Shown one piece after another: positions 1 to 9,654 of a stretch of 42,874 bases of DNA. Both the position numbers and the translations under genes were made by a program. The notes below the pieces were generated by a model that was not told the DNA's origin, did no database searches, and was given only the letters and a program-made list of their open reading frames with translations. The stretch's first letter is position 1, and each line of letters begins with the position of its first letter. Where the stretch lies: positions 1,457 to 44,330 of the forward strand of contig JEMX01000019.1 of assembly GCA_000585055.1 (NCBI GenBank). The letters are read 5' to 3'. Origin of the DNA: Candidatus Accumulibacter appositus. GTDB lineage: Bacteria > Pseudomonadota > Gammaproteobacteria > Burkholderiales > Rhodocyclaceae.

Positions 1-1
1 C

Positions 2-109
2 TTAAGGTTGGCGTAGGCCAGAAAAGCCCGAGATATGACATCGAGCTGTTAAAGGCCGGCTAGGCAATGCCAGCGCTTCGTTGGCAATTTCTTCTGGCGA
101 CAGGTGCAT
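2..109 (-). pseudogene. Truncated addiction-module antitoxin (TIGR02574-like)
   Basis: The ATG at 109 follows an AGGAG box 8 bases upstream and opens a 35-residue frame starting MHLSPEEIANEALALPSR. This matches the N-terminus of the small 'putative addiction module component' antitoxins, which usually run to about 70-75 residues and continue with an Arg/Leu-rich helix. Here the match stops after about 18 residues, and the rest (PLTARCHISGFSGLRQP, then TAA) does not look like the family, so the gene appears truncated by a rearrangement or a sequence error. No toxin partner is visible, but it would lie off the left edge on the minus strand. Family assignment rests on a short N-terminal match only. 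Confidence 0.45.
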
Positions 110-450
110 ATGCGAACTCCTGTTTCAGGTCATGTGTGGACGGCCCACCTCGGGGTTCCTTGCGAACGCGTAGCGGAATTTGATCGTCCGGATCAGCCAG
201 GAGCGCGACACCGCTCTCCGGCGCACTCCGTGCATTATAGGAGTTGCCGGAGATCGCGTCGTAGGCTTCTTCCTCGGTGAGAATCGCGGCGTCCATCGTC
301 GTCGGTGATTCGTTCAGCAGACGCAAGCTCCAGGACATGGGAGTATGCTTCGTTGCGACCGTGCGCTGCCGATAGCGCAATCGGCCATCGGCTGGACCTG
401 GACATGCTCAAATCAAGTCGTTTTCCGATGGCATTTTTTCTTGGATTCTG
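110..450. other. Intergenic stretch, no convincing gene
   Basis: No frame here has convincing protein character on either strand. A minus-strand frame covering 60-380 overlaps the antitoxin remnant and is not supported by a ribosome-binding site. Positions 269-297 match a piece of acnB (12578-12606) at 27 of 29 bases; this is discussed as a finding. Confidence 0.4.
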
Positions 451-3400
451 ATGACCTCCCCGCCATTCGCGCCGAGATGTCTGTGCCTTGATATCGAAAC
501 CGCCTTCGATGACCTGCTGTCCATTCACAAACTGGCGGCCTGGCGAGCAGACAGCAAGGAAGGCTTTTCCCTTGCCGGGCAGCAGATCGCCACCGCCATC
601 GAGCGCCTCGACGCACTCAGCGAAGGCGCCGCCTTCGTCCTCGGACACAACATCGTGCGCCATGACCTTCCGGCGCTCGCCAGGCTCTATCCAGGCCTGA
701 AACTCAACCAGCTGCCAGCCGTCGATACGCTGGAACTTTCCCCGCTCGCTTTCCCCGCCAATCCGTATCACAGCCTGGTCAAGGACTACAAGCTTGTCCG
801 CGACGCGCGCAACGACCCGCTCAAGGACGCGCAACGACCCGCTCAAGGACGCGCAGCTGGCGCTGAAGCTCTGGCAGGACCAGTACGCGGCCTTTGCCGA
901 ACTCGCTGTCTCTTCTCCCGACGAGATTGCCTGCCACCATTTCTTCCTCGCGCGTGACACCCGGGGAGGTGTTGGCAGCTTCTTCGCCAAGCTCAGGGCG
1001 GCAATGCCGCCGAAAGCTGGCGAGGTTCATACCGCCGTCTGTCGTCTGGCGGCAGGCAAGGTCTGTCCCACTCATCTTGCGGAGATCCTCGACGAGGCGC
1101 TCGTTGATCCGGCCGTCGGGCGGGCTTTCTCCTACGTGCTCGCCTGGCTGCGCGTCAGTGGTGGCAACTCCGTTCTGCCGCCATGGGTACGCCTGCAGTA
1201 CCCGGCGACGACCCAGCAGATACAAAAGTTGCGCGCGACACGCTGTGCCGACTCGGCCTGCCCCTACTGCGCTGTCCATCTGGACCCCGGCCGGGAACTG
1301 GAGCGTTACTTCGGCTTTTCTGCCTTTCGTCCGGAGCCGGCGAACGCCGCGGGAGGCTCCCTGCAGCAGGACATCGTCCACGCCGGGTACAGGCACGAAA
1401 GTCTCCTCGCCATCCTCCCGACCGGCGGCGGCAAGTCGATCTGCTATCAGCTGCCGGCCTTGTCGCGGCACTGGCGCAACGGCAGCCTGACGGTGATCGT
1501 CTCGCCGCTGCAGTCGCTGATGAAGGACCAGGTCGACAACCTGATCAAGATGGGGATCTACAGCGCGGCGACGCTCAACGGACTGTTGACCATGCCGGAA
1601 CGACGCGACGTGCTGGAGAAGATCCGCCTCGGCGATGCCGGAATCATCCTGGTGTCCCCCGAGCAGTTCAGAAACCGTGCCTTTATCGAGGCCATCCGCC
1701 ACCGACAGGTCGGCGCCTGGGTATTCGACGAGGCGCACTGCCTCTCCAAATGGGGCAACGATTTCCGTCCGGACTACCTGTACGTCTCGCGCTTCATTCG
1801 CGAGCGCTACGCACGGATGCCCGACGAGCACGCGCCGCTCAGTTGTTACACCGCCACCGCGAAGCGCGAGGTCATCGAGGACATCCGCAGCCACTTTCAG
1901 GATTCGCCTGGCATCGAACTGCGCGTGTTTGACGGCGGGCACGAGCGCCAGAACCTGCATTACGAGGTGATGGCGGTGAGCAAGCCGGAAAAACAGCCGC
2001 TGATCCATCGGCTTTTGGAGAAGGAATTCGGCGACGCCGGCAAAGCCGACCGCCAGGGCGGCGCCGTCGTCTTCGCAGCCAGACAAAAGCATGTAGAAGA
2101 AATAGCCGGTTTTCTGCGCGACATGGGCTGGGCCTGCGCGCACTTCCACGGCGGCCTCGACGCGGGCATCAAAAAGGACGTTCAGCAGGCTTTCATCGAA
2201 GGTGAGCTCAAGGTCATCGTCGCGACAAATGCTTTCGGGATGGGCGTCGACAAGGCCGACGTGCGCCTCGTGATCCATGCCGACATCCCCGGCTCCCTGG
2301 AAAACTACCTGCAGGAGGCCGGACGCGCAGGCCGTGACCGGCAGGACGCGCGCTGCGTGCTGCTCTACGACGAGGAGGACGTCGAATCCCAGTTCAACCT
2401 GTCGTCCCGTCCCAGTTCAACCTGTCGTCCCGCTCCCGCCTCTCGCGCAGTGACATCGCCGCCATTCTGCGCACCCTGCGCCGCTACGCCGGAAAGACGA
2501 AGAGCACCGAGATCGTCGTCACGCCCGGCGAAATTCTCGCCGACGAGGATCTGGACACCAGCATCGAGGCCGGCAATCCGGACGCGGACACCAAGATCAA
2601 GACGGCCGTTTCCTGGCTGGAACGTGCCCGCTTCCTCGAGCGCAACGAGAATCACACCCGGGTTTTCCCCGGCAGCCTCAAGGTGCCGAGCATGGAGGCT
2701 GCCGCAAAGCGTCTCGACAAGGCGAATCTCTCCGATGACCTGCGCCGCAAGTACCTCAGCCTGGTGTCGCTGTTGATCAATGCCTGGTGTCGCTGTTGAT
2801 CAATGCACGCGACGATGAAGGCATCAGTACCGACGAACTGATGGCCGCGCTGGGCGAGTCCAGCGAGCACATTATTCGCATGCTTGATCAACTGGAGCAG
2901 ATGGGCGTTCTCAGCAACGACCTGGCGCTCAGCGTGCTGCTGCGCAAGGGCGTCAGGGAAGCCAGCAGTGATCGCCTCGCCCGTCTGGCGGAGATGGAAA
3001 AGGCGGTCCTCGCTCTGTTGCCCGAGCTAGCTCCGGATGCCGACAATGGCGAGTGGCAGGATGTCAATCTGCGGGGGCTGTGCCAGGATCTCAAGCTCCG
3101 CAGCGGCATCGATTTCATTCCCGAGCAGCTGATGAAGCTGCTGCACTCGCTGGCGCGGCCTTTTGGCGATGGCGAAAAGGGGCGGCGGGCGTCCTTTGAC
3201 GTCAAGCTGCTTCGCCGCGAGATCCTCAAGGTCCGCCTGCTGCGCGGCTGGTCCAACATCCGCGAGATCAGCGACAAGCGCCGGGCGGTGGCCACGGTTC
3301 TGTTGCAGATGCTGCTGGGCAGGATCGACGACAAGCTGCGCGGCGTCGACCTGCGCGTGGAATGCAAGCTCGGCGACCTGGCGGCGGCCCTGCGCGCGGA

Positions 3401-5816
3401 TCTCGAAATCGGTCCACAGTTGAAGGACGAGCTGACCGCCATCGAGGCCGGCCTGCTCTATCTGCACGACAACGGCGTCCTGATCCTCGATCGCGGCAAG
3501 ACGGTCTTCCGCTCGGCGATGACCATCCGCATCACCCCGGAAGAAAAGCCGCGAGGCTTCACCAACGCCGATTTCGAGCCGCTCAAGGAACACTAGATTT
3601 CGAGCCGCTCAAGGAACACTACAGCGAGAAGAACTTCCAGATTCACGTCATCCACGAATACGCCAAGCTGGGCCTGAAAAAGCTGTCCGCCGCCTTAAGC
3701 TTCGTTTTCGCGTATTTTTCCCTGCCCAAGCTCGAATTCATTCGCCGCTACTTTGCCGGCCGCAAGGAAATCCTGGAACGGGCAACAACCGAGGAATCGT
3801 ATCGGCGCATCGTCGAAAGCCTGCGACACCCCCTGCAGCAACGCATCGTTGCCGAAAAACCCGACGCCAACCGGCTGATTCTTGCCGGTCCCGGGTCAGG
3901 CAAGACACGTGTCATCGTGCATCGGGTGGCGTATCTGGCCCGTGTCCTGCGCGAACCCGCGTCGAGCATCCTCGTCCTGACCTTCAACCGCGGTGCGGCC
4001 TGGGAGATTCGTCAGCGCCTACGCAATCTCATCGGCAGCGAAGCCGGCGCGGTGACCGTGCTCACCTACCATGCCCTGGCCCTTCGTCTGACCGGCACGA
4101 GTCTCGCCGCCCTGGCCGAGCACAGCGGAGACGAACCCGCACGACAAGGTCTCGACCAGATCCTCGACCAGGCTGTCGCCCTGTTGCAGGGGAAGGCCCC
4201 GCCGGGCGGCGTCGATGGCGAAGGCGACGAACTGCGCGAGCGACTGCTCGCCGGCTATCGCTACATTCTGGTCGACGAGTACCAGGACATCGACCAGCGC
4301 CAGTACGCACTGATCAGCGCCCTCGCCGGCCGCCAGACCCAGGACAAGGATGCCCGCCTGACGGTCCTTGCCGTCGGCGACGACGATCAGAACATCTATA
4401 CCTTCCGCGGCACCAGCAACCGCTTCATCCATCGCTTCCAGCAGGACTATCAGGCGACCGTCGAGTATCTCGTCGAAAACTATCGCTCCACCGCCCATAT
4501 CGTCGCCGCCGCCAATGAGCTCATCGCACCGCATCGCGAGCGGATGAAGACCAAGCACCCGATTCGCATCAACCATGCACGAAAGGCCGACCCGGCGGGC
4601 GGACGCTGGCGGCAACTCGATCCAGCGGCCCAGGGCCGCGTGCAGGCGCTGCGCGTCCCCAGGGATGCCATCGGCGAGGCCGTCGTGGTAATGGCCGAGC
4701 TCGCGCGGCTGAAAGCGCGAGCTCGCGCGGCTGAAAGCGCTCGACCCGACCGGCGACTGGTCGGATTTCGCCGTGTTGGCCAGAAACCGGGCCACCCTCG
4801 ATCCCGTTCGCGCCTGGTGTCACCAGAACGACGTCGCCTACCGCCTCTCCGAGCGCGACAGCTCCGGCCCGAAATTCCACCAGACCCGCGAAGCCTGCCG
4901 CCTTCTCGACCTGTTGCGCCACAAGCCGAACCACCGCCGCAAAGCGGCCACCCTGTCGCGCTGGTTCGAGGCACGTTTCTCGGACGCGCAGCGCGCCAAC
5001 CCCTGGCTGGTGATGCTTGCCCAGTTCATCGAGGAGCTGAACTGCGTCTGGGGCGATCTTGCGGTGCCGAGCAGCACGATCATCGACGAACTCTACGAGT
5101 TTGGCACCGACGCCGCGCGATCCGAGCAAGGCCGCCTGACGCTATCCACGGTTCACTCGGCCAAGGGGCGCGAGTTCCGCCATGTCGTGATCCTCGACAA
5201 CGGCGACTGGCAGGATGCCTCAGACGACGAACGCCGTCTCTACTACGTCGGCATGACCCGCGCCAAGGAATTGCTCCTGATGTGCGAATCCGCGGGCGCG
5301 ACTAACTCCTTCTCCGCACGCCTGTCGGACGCCGGCATCGCCCGGCTTCCCCTCCCCCAGGACATCGAACGTCCGGAGGCCCTTGGCTGGCGCTACGTTT
5401 CGCTCGGCTTGGCGGATGTTGACCTCAGCTTCGCGGGGCGACGGCCCTCAGGCCATGCCATTCACCGCGCACTGGAACGGCTCGATTACGATTCGCCGCT
5501 GCGAGCGGTTCGAACGGGAAAGCGAATCGAGCTTTGCGCCACGGAGAACAGACAGGCCGTAGGCGCCATTGCCAAGAACTGCCGACTTCCTGCCGGCCAG
5601 ATAATTGCCATCCATGTCGACACCCTCGCCCGGCGATTGAAAAAGCAATCGCATCCGGACTTCGCCCACCAGCTCAAGGTCGAGGCCTGGTGGGTGCCGC
5701 TCGCCACCGTGACCATTGCACCGAATAGGGAGGGTCAGGGCTGTCAAGTGGGCAGCCGATCGAACTCGCACGCCAGCGTCGAAGTGGCGGCTGGGCCGAG
5801 CGTTGAAGTGCCTTGA
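451..5816 (+). CDS. DEDD exonuclease-RecQ helicase-UvrD helicase fusion (frame broken by five tandem duplications)
   Basis: A very large DNA-processing protein. The N-terminal 3'-5' exonuclease domain shows LCLDIET (Exo I), GHNIVRHD (Exo II) and RNDPLKDA (Exo III). A CADSACPYC zinc-finger-like pair precedes a RecQ-type helicase core with PTGGGKSICYQ (Walker A), FDEAHCLSKWG (DEAH box) and EAGRAGRDRQ (motif VI). A long middle region of winged-helix style follows. Last comes a UvrD/PcrA-type helicase with AGPGSGKTRVI, VDEYQDID, VGDDDQNIYTFRG, ENYRST, TVHSAKG and YYVGMTRAK. Five abutting duplications (807-850, 2387-2432, 2760-2805, 3570-3621, 4696-4739) break the frame. Removing one copy of each (116 bases) gives 5250 bases, one open frame of 1749 residues. 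The extreme C-terminus after 5740 looks atypical. Large RecQ-UvrD fusions exist in diverse bacteria, and a role in repair or defence is inference. The start at 451 has a weak ribosome-binding site. Confidence 0.85.
807..850. repeat. 22-bp perfect tandem duplication
   Basis: Copies at 807-828 and 829-850 abut exactly. The frame shifts by +1 inside the exonuclease Exo III region. Removing one copy joins the two parts of the exonuclease domain at KDAQLALKLW. Confidence 0.97.
2387..2432. repeat. 23-bp perfect tandem duplication
   Basis: Copies at 2387-2409 and 2410-2432 abut exactly. They break the frame just after RecQ motif VI; the restored protein reads SQFNLSSRSRLSRSDI. Confidence 0.97.
2760..2805. 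repeat. 23-bp perfect tandem duplication
   Basis: Copies at 2760-2782 and 2783-2805 abut exactly in the region after the RecQ core. The restored protein reads LSLVSLLINARDDEG. Confidence 0.97.
3570..3621. repeat. 26-bp perfect tandem duplication
   Basis: Copies at 3570-3595 and 3596-3621 abut exactly. The join creates a TAG stop at 3594-3596. The restored protein reads ADFEPLKEHYSEKNF, leading into the UvrD part. Confidence 0.97.
4696..4739. repeat. 22-bp perfect tandem duplication
   Basis: Copies at 4696-4717 and 4718-4739 abut exactly inside the UvrD-type helicase. The restored protein reads AELARLKALDPTGDWSDFAV. Confidence 0.97.
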
Positions 5817-5880
5817 GTTCTGGGTCGGCAGGATTTCGGCCAGCGCTCCTCATTCGCGGAGAACCCTCGTCTCGCCCCGC

Positions 5881-6291
5881 TTACTGCGCGTCCTTTTCGC
5901 TCAGCCGCTGGACCGCCCAGTCAATCGTTCTCGTGACCAGCGCCTCGCACCAGACAGCGTCGACGGCTGGCGACTGGTCATCAATAACGTCTTCGTAGCG
6001 CAGGACCACACCAAACGGCGTGAGACAGCCGAATTCTTCGACGTCCGGTGGCAAGGAGCAAGGCGCGTTGCGCAGCAATTCGGACAGCATTACAAGGTTG
6101 TGGGTGCGCGGGTAGAGAAGCTCGCAACCGGACAGCACAGCCTTGACGGCTTTTTCAACTGCTTGCTGTGCATGAAAGCCGAGTACCCAGGCGGGCGCCT
6201 CCGGATCATCGCGCAGTCGACGCAGGACATAGAGATCGTCCTTGGCGCGAGCCAACAGCGCGAGAGCGTGTTCAATGCTCACGCAGCGCAT
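5881..6291 (-). CDS. HEPN-domain protein, partner of MNT nucleotidyltransferase
   Basis: A 136-residue all-helical protein of the HEPN superfamily, with the typical FHAQQAVEKAVKAVL helix and a later YPRTHNL segment. It is the second gene of a two-gene unit: its ATG at 6291 overlaps the end of the MNT gene by 13 bases. In the known families, MNT/HEPN pairs are toxin-antitoxin modules (MntA modifies the HEPN toxin by nucleotide transfer) or stand-alone pairs such as HI0073/HI0074. The RNase motif R-x4-6-H of HepT-type toxins is not obvious here; only RTH is seen, so this may belong to the PF05168-like class of uncertain activity. Whether it is toxic cannot be told from sequence. Confidence 0.85.
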   Translation of the reverse strand: MRCVSIEHALALLARAKDDLYVLRRLRDDPEAPAWVLGFHAQQAVEKAVKAVLSGCELLYPRTHNLVMLSELLRNAPCSLPPDVEEFGCLTPFGVVLRYEDVIDDQSPAVDAVWCEALVTRTIDWAVQRLSEKDAQ

Positions 6292-6590
6292 TCATGAACC
6301 AGCCCTTCGCGTGACGCGCGCCATGCCAGAGTGTTCATGATGGTCTTCTGGCGCTCAAAATTAGCCGCGCTCATCACCACCACATCGGCCGGAATAAGCC
6401 TTCGCCCGAGTAAAGTGGACAGCCGCGCCATCTCCAAGAACCTGTCAGGCACCACCGGTTCCACCACCAGCAGGTCGAGGTCGCTGTCGACGTCGGCATC
6501 ACCTCGCGCGCGCGAACCGAACACGATCAGCCGGGTGCCAGCGGGTACGGCCTGCGCCAGGCAAGCCAGCGTCTCGTCAATCAAGCTCAT
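6279..6590 (-). CDS. MNT-type minimal nucleotidyltransferase
   Basis: A 103-residue minimal nucleotidyltransferase. The signature GS-x10-DxD is complete (GSRARGDADVDSDLD), and a third acidic residue is present in PADVVV, so the catalytic triad looks intact. It starts at ATG 6590 with a weak ribosome-binding site and is coupled to the HEPN gene by a 13-base overlap. In characterised MntA/HepT pairs this protein is the antitoxin and transfers AMP units to the HEPN toxin. That role is inferred here from order and motifs. Confidence 0.88.
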   Translation of the reverse strand: MSLIDETLACLAQAVPAGTRLIVFGSRARGDADVDSDLDLLVVEPVVPDRFLEMARLSTLLGRRLIPADVVVMSAANFERQKTIMNTLAWRASREGLVHECAA

Positions 6591-6922
6591 GCCCTAGCTC
6601 TTTCCTGGTAATGACAAGTCATGGAATTCATCCGACTCACCATTCTATTGGCGAGCCGAGCTTCGGTCTCTTACGTTTTAACAGCAGCCTGCGCGCCAGA
6701 TCTGCAATCTGTCGGCTGCCCACTGCCTTGCGCGGCTCAGCATCCTCGCGCTACTGTGACCGGAGTATACAGACGTCCACGAATATTGCGATCGGTTCCA
6801 AAACGCGGCAGGTTCTCGACATCAGGGCAAACGATTGGCATCGACGACCTGCAGATTGCCGCGCATGCGCGCAGATCGACTATATTCCCCAGTCCAACCG
6901 TAGCATGACCCGAGGCTGACAC
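6591..6922. other. Intergenic stretch with possible promoter for the guaB-like gene
   Basis: No convincing gene is seen. A possible sigma-70 promoter for the downstream gene is TTGCCG at 6856-6861 and TATATT at 6881-6886, with a long 19-base spacer containing the palindrome GCGCATGCGC (6861-6870). Promoter strength and use are uncertain. Confidence 0.35.
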
Positions 6923-8477
6923 ATGGCAACGAGCAGGTGGAAAAACGTGGACGGTGCCTTCGCCGCCGCGCCGGACGAGGCGGCTTTCTGGACCGGCAGG
7001 ACCTTCGACGACTTCCTGTTCCGACCGCAGAAGACAGATTCGCAAACCCGTCGCAATATCAGCGTGAGCTCGCTGCTGACGGCGAACGTGCCCCTGGATC
7101 TGCCGATCGTTTCCTCGAACATGGACAGCGTGACCGGCGCCGACATGGCGCGGGCGATGGCCATGCACGGCGGCATTGGGGTCGTCCATCGTGGCATGAG
7201 CATCGCGCGCCAGGCGGCCGAAGTCGGCGTGGTGAAACGCAGCCAGAGCGCGGTGATCGCCAGGCCGCTTTCCCTGCCGGCCGGCACCACCATCCGCCAG
7301 GCCAGGCGTTTCGCACGGCAGAACGGCATCACCGGCATCCTCATCGAGACGGCCAGCGGCTCGAACCTGCTGGCCGGCCTGCTTTCGAACCGCGACACGC
7401 CGGTTTACGGCACTGACGAAGACCGACCGGTCGATGATTTCATGACGCCGCTGTCCCGCCTGGTGACCGGCGCACCGGATATCCCCACCGATGAGGCCGA
7501 ACGGCTGATGTTCGAGCACCGGCCGAACGGCTGATGTTCGAGCACCGCATCGAGCGCCTGCCGCTGATCGATGGCGCGAATCGCATCCATGGGCTGATCA
7601 CGCGCCGCGACATCAATCTCAAGCGCGAACAGCCCGGCGCCAGCAAAGACAGCGCCGGCCATTTGCGCTGCGCCGCGGCGGTCGGCGCCCGCGGCGATTA
7701 CCTGGAGCGGGCCGCCGCGCTGCTCGAAGCCGGTGCCGATCTGCTGTTCATCGACATCGCCCACGGTCACTCGGCAATCATGGAGCTGGCGGTCGCCAGC
7801 CTGCGCGGCAAGTTCGGCAGCATACCGCTGGTTTGCGGCAACGTCGCCACCGGCGCTGGCGCGCGCTTCATGCGCGATATCGGCGCCGACGCCGTCAAGG
7901 TCGGGGTCGGGCCGGGCCGCGGCTGCCGCACGCGGCTGGAAACGGCCGCACGCGGCTGGAAACGGCGGCCGGCGTGCCGCAGCTGCAGGCCATCCGCGAG
8001 GCCTATCTCGCCGTCGGTGACAGCCTGCCGATCATGGCCGACGGCGGCGTGAAAACCGACAAGGATATCTTTCTCGCCCTGATCTGCGGGGCGTCGACGG
8101 TGATGCTCGGCAGCGCACTGTCCGGTACCGACGAGGCGCCGGGCCGCGTGATCGAGGATCCGGCGACGCACATGAAGAAGAAGATTTACCGCGGCATGAC
8201 CTCGCCCGAGGCCGTGCTGGAAACGCTGTACGACAGCGGCAGCAGCGAAGAGCTCGACGCGGCGCTCGAAACCGCGCCCGAAGGCCAGGAAATCCAGGTG
8301 CCCTACCGCGGCAGCGTCAGCAGCATCCTGGAGCGCATCCGCGGCCACCTGCAGTCATCGGTGAGCTACGGCGGCGAGATCACACTGGCGGCGGTGCGGC
8401 AGAAAGTGCTGCCGGATCCGAGCGCCTTCCTGGTGCCGCTGAGCGCGGCCGCGCGCAGCGAATCCTACGAGCGCTGA
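6923..8477 (+). CDS. IMP dehydrogenase/GMP reductase family protein with CBS domains (frame broken by two duplications)
   Basis: The frame opens at ATG 6923 after a GAGG box. The N-terminal part has TFDDFLFRP and LPIVSSNMDSVTG, typical of the IMPDH (beta/alpha)8 barrel. A CBS-like insert spans about residues 95-200, followed by DLLFIDIAHGHS, CGNVATGAGARFM and GADAVKVGVGPG. The catalytic-loop cysteine is present in GRGCRTR, where classical IMPDH has GSICTTR. IMADGGVKTDKD and MLGSALSG complete the phosphate-binding region. Duplications at 7495-7546 and 7925-7964 break the frame; removing 46 bases gives exactly 503 codons. The altered loop suggests the GuaB1-like branch, some members of which are GMP reductases, rather than classical GuaB. 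Substrate direction cannot be decided here. It stands alone in its strand context. Confidence 0.88.
7495..7546. repeat. 26-bp perfect tandem duplication
   Basis: Copies at 7495-7520 and 7521-7546 abut exactly within the CBS region of the guaB-like gene. The restored protein reads AERLMFEHRIERLPLIDG. Confidence 0.97.
7925..7964. repeat. 20-bp perfect tandem duplication
   Basis: Copies at 7925-7944 and 7945-7964 abut exactly, directly after the catalytic cysteine codon region of the guaB-like gene. The restored protein reads GCRTRLETAAGVPQLQA. Confidence 0.97.
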
Positions 8478-8643
8478 GAGCTGTTCGCCCGACAACAACA
8501 AGGCGAAAGCTGCGCCGATAGCATAGAAAGGGGCCAAGGTTAATTTCGCGCCCTGCCCGTTGGGACCATTGGCGGTACTGCCTGGCGTACTGCTTGTCGA
8601 CAACCAGAGCCACGCGTCCGTTGGCTGGGTTGTCGGGCTTAGA

Positions 8644-9654
8644 TCAGCTCGTTTCGGGTCCGGGTCCGATGCGTGCAAGGATGGCAACGGCTAGGGCCTC
8701 GAAGTCTGTCCTGGCGTCCCTTACCGCATAGGAATGACTGCCGATGGCACCATCGGCCGTGCTCAGTCGGAAGATCGGTTTGCGTACTTCCTGGGCCATT
8801 GGCACGAGGCTGCGGTAATGCTTCAGCTTGGCGAGGCAGTTCCCATCGCTGGGCTTGCCCTTCGCCGAAACGCTGTCGCGCAAAACGGCCTGTTGATAGG
8901 TTGCTGGAATTCGGTCGGCCCATTTGTTGTACGCCTTGACGGGACGGGAAAGGCGTTCGCTGTGCTGCATGAGGATATAGCCGACCGGCTGCATGCTGCC
9001 TGCAGGAAGCGCGAAAGCCGGTGCGGCCCAGTTGTCCACGCGCTTCTTCCACTCTTGGCGCCACGCCTGCAAGGTTGGACCGAGGTTGCGCAGCCCTTGC
9101 AGCGAAAACAGGTCGGCCGCCAGTGGTATCACTACGTGATCCGTGCCGATCAACGCCGAGCGGTTGATGGCGCCGAGGTTGGGGCCGACGTCCGCCAGGA
9201 TGATGTCGGCGCTGTGCTCCCGGGCAGCCATCTGGGCGACCTGCCAGAAGGACGACAGGATGCGAAACGGACGATAGAGATTCCTGGAACCAAGCGCGTT
9301 AGGCCATTCCTGCGAAAGGAAATCCTCAAAGCCCGCCAGCCCGAGATCGCCTGGCACGAGATGCAGGCGAGAGCTGATGGCCTGGGCTTGTGGAACGAGA
9401 ATGTCGCCAGTTTCCATCAGCGGTCGGATGCACTGATAGATCGTGCTGGTTCGCCGGGAGGTATCGTCAATATCCCAAAGCAGCTCAAGGTCTTCTTCCG
9501 ACAGGAAGGCCGACGTCAGATTCGCTTGCGGATCAAGGTCGACCGCCACGACGCGTTTGCCCATTTCCGAGAGCATCCACGCCAGATGGAAGACGAGCGA
9601 GGTCTTGCCGACCCCCCCCTTGTTGTTGAAGAAAGTAAGGACGGGGACGCTCAT
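8644..9654 (-). CDS. ParA/MinD-type ATPase, coupled to AlbA_2 protein
   Basis: A 336-residue ParA-family ATPase. The deviant Walker A motif KGGVGKTS lies at residues 12-19, VVAVDLDPQANLT is the A' region, and DIILADVGPNLG is the Walker B-like segment. It is longer than typical chromosomal ParA (about 260 residues), with an extra C-terminal region rich in basic residues (about 215-336). No parB or centromere-like repeats are seen beside it, so plasmid- or chromosome-type partitioning is not supported. Its ATG (9654-9652) overlaps the upstream gene's TGA (ATGA overlap), so the two products are likely made together. The pairing suggests an ATPase that positions or signals for the AlbA_2 partner. 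This is inference, and a defence role is possible but unproven. Confidence 0.85.
   Translation of the reverse strand: MSVPVLTFFNNKGGVGKTSLVFHLAWMLSEMGKRVVAVDLDPQANLTSAFLSEEDLELLWDIDDTSRRTSTIYQCIRPLMETGDILVPQAQAISSRLHLVPGDLGLAGFEDFLSQEWPNALGSRNLYRPFRILSSFWQVAQMAAREHSADIILADVGPNLGAINRSALIGTDHVVIPLAADLFSLQGLRNLGPTLQAWRQEWKKRVDNWAAPAFALPAGSMQPVGYILMQHSERLSRPVKAYNKWADRIPATYQQAVLRDSVSAKGKPSDGNCLAKLKHYRSLVPMAQEVRKPIFRLSTADGAIGSHSYAVRDARTDFEALAVAILARIGPGPETS

Noticed and set aside
821..2278. Minus-strand ORF opposite the RecQ part
   Set aside because: It has no start signal and no domain; the plus-strand helicase motifs are decisive.
6611..6919. Short ORFs upstream of the guaB-like gene
   Set aside because: Their composition is not protein-like, no ribosome-binding site is seen, and they overlap each other in two frames.
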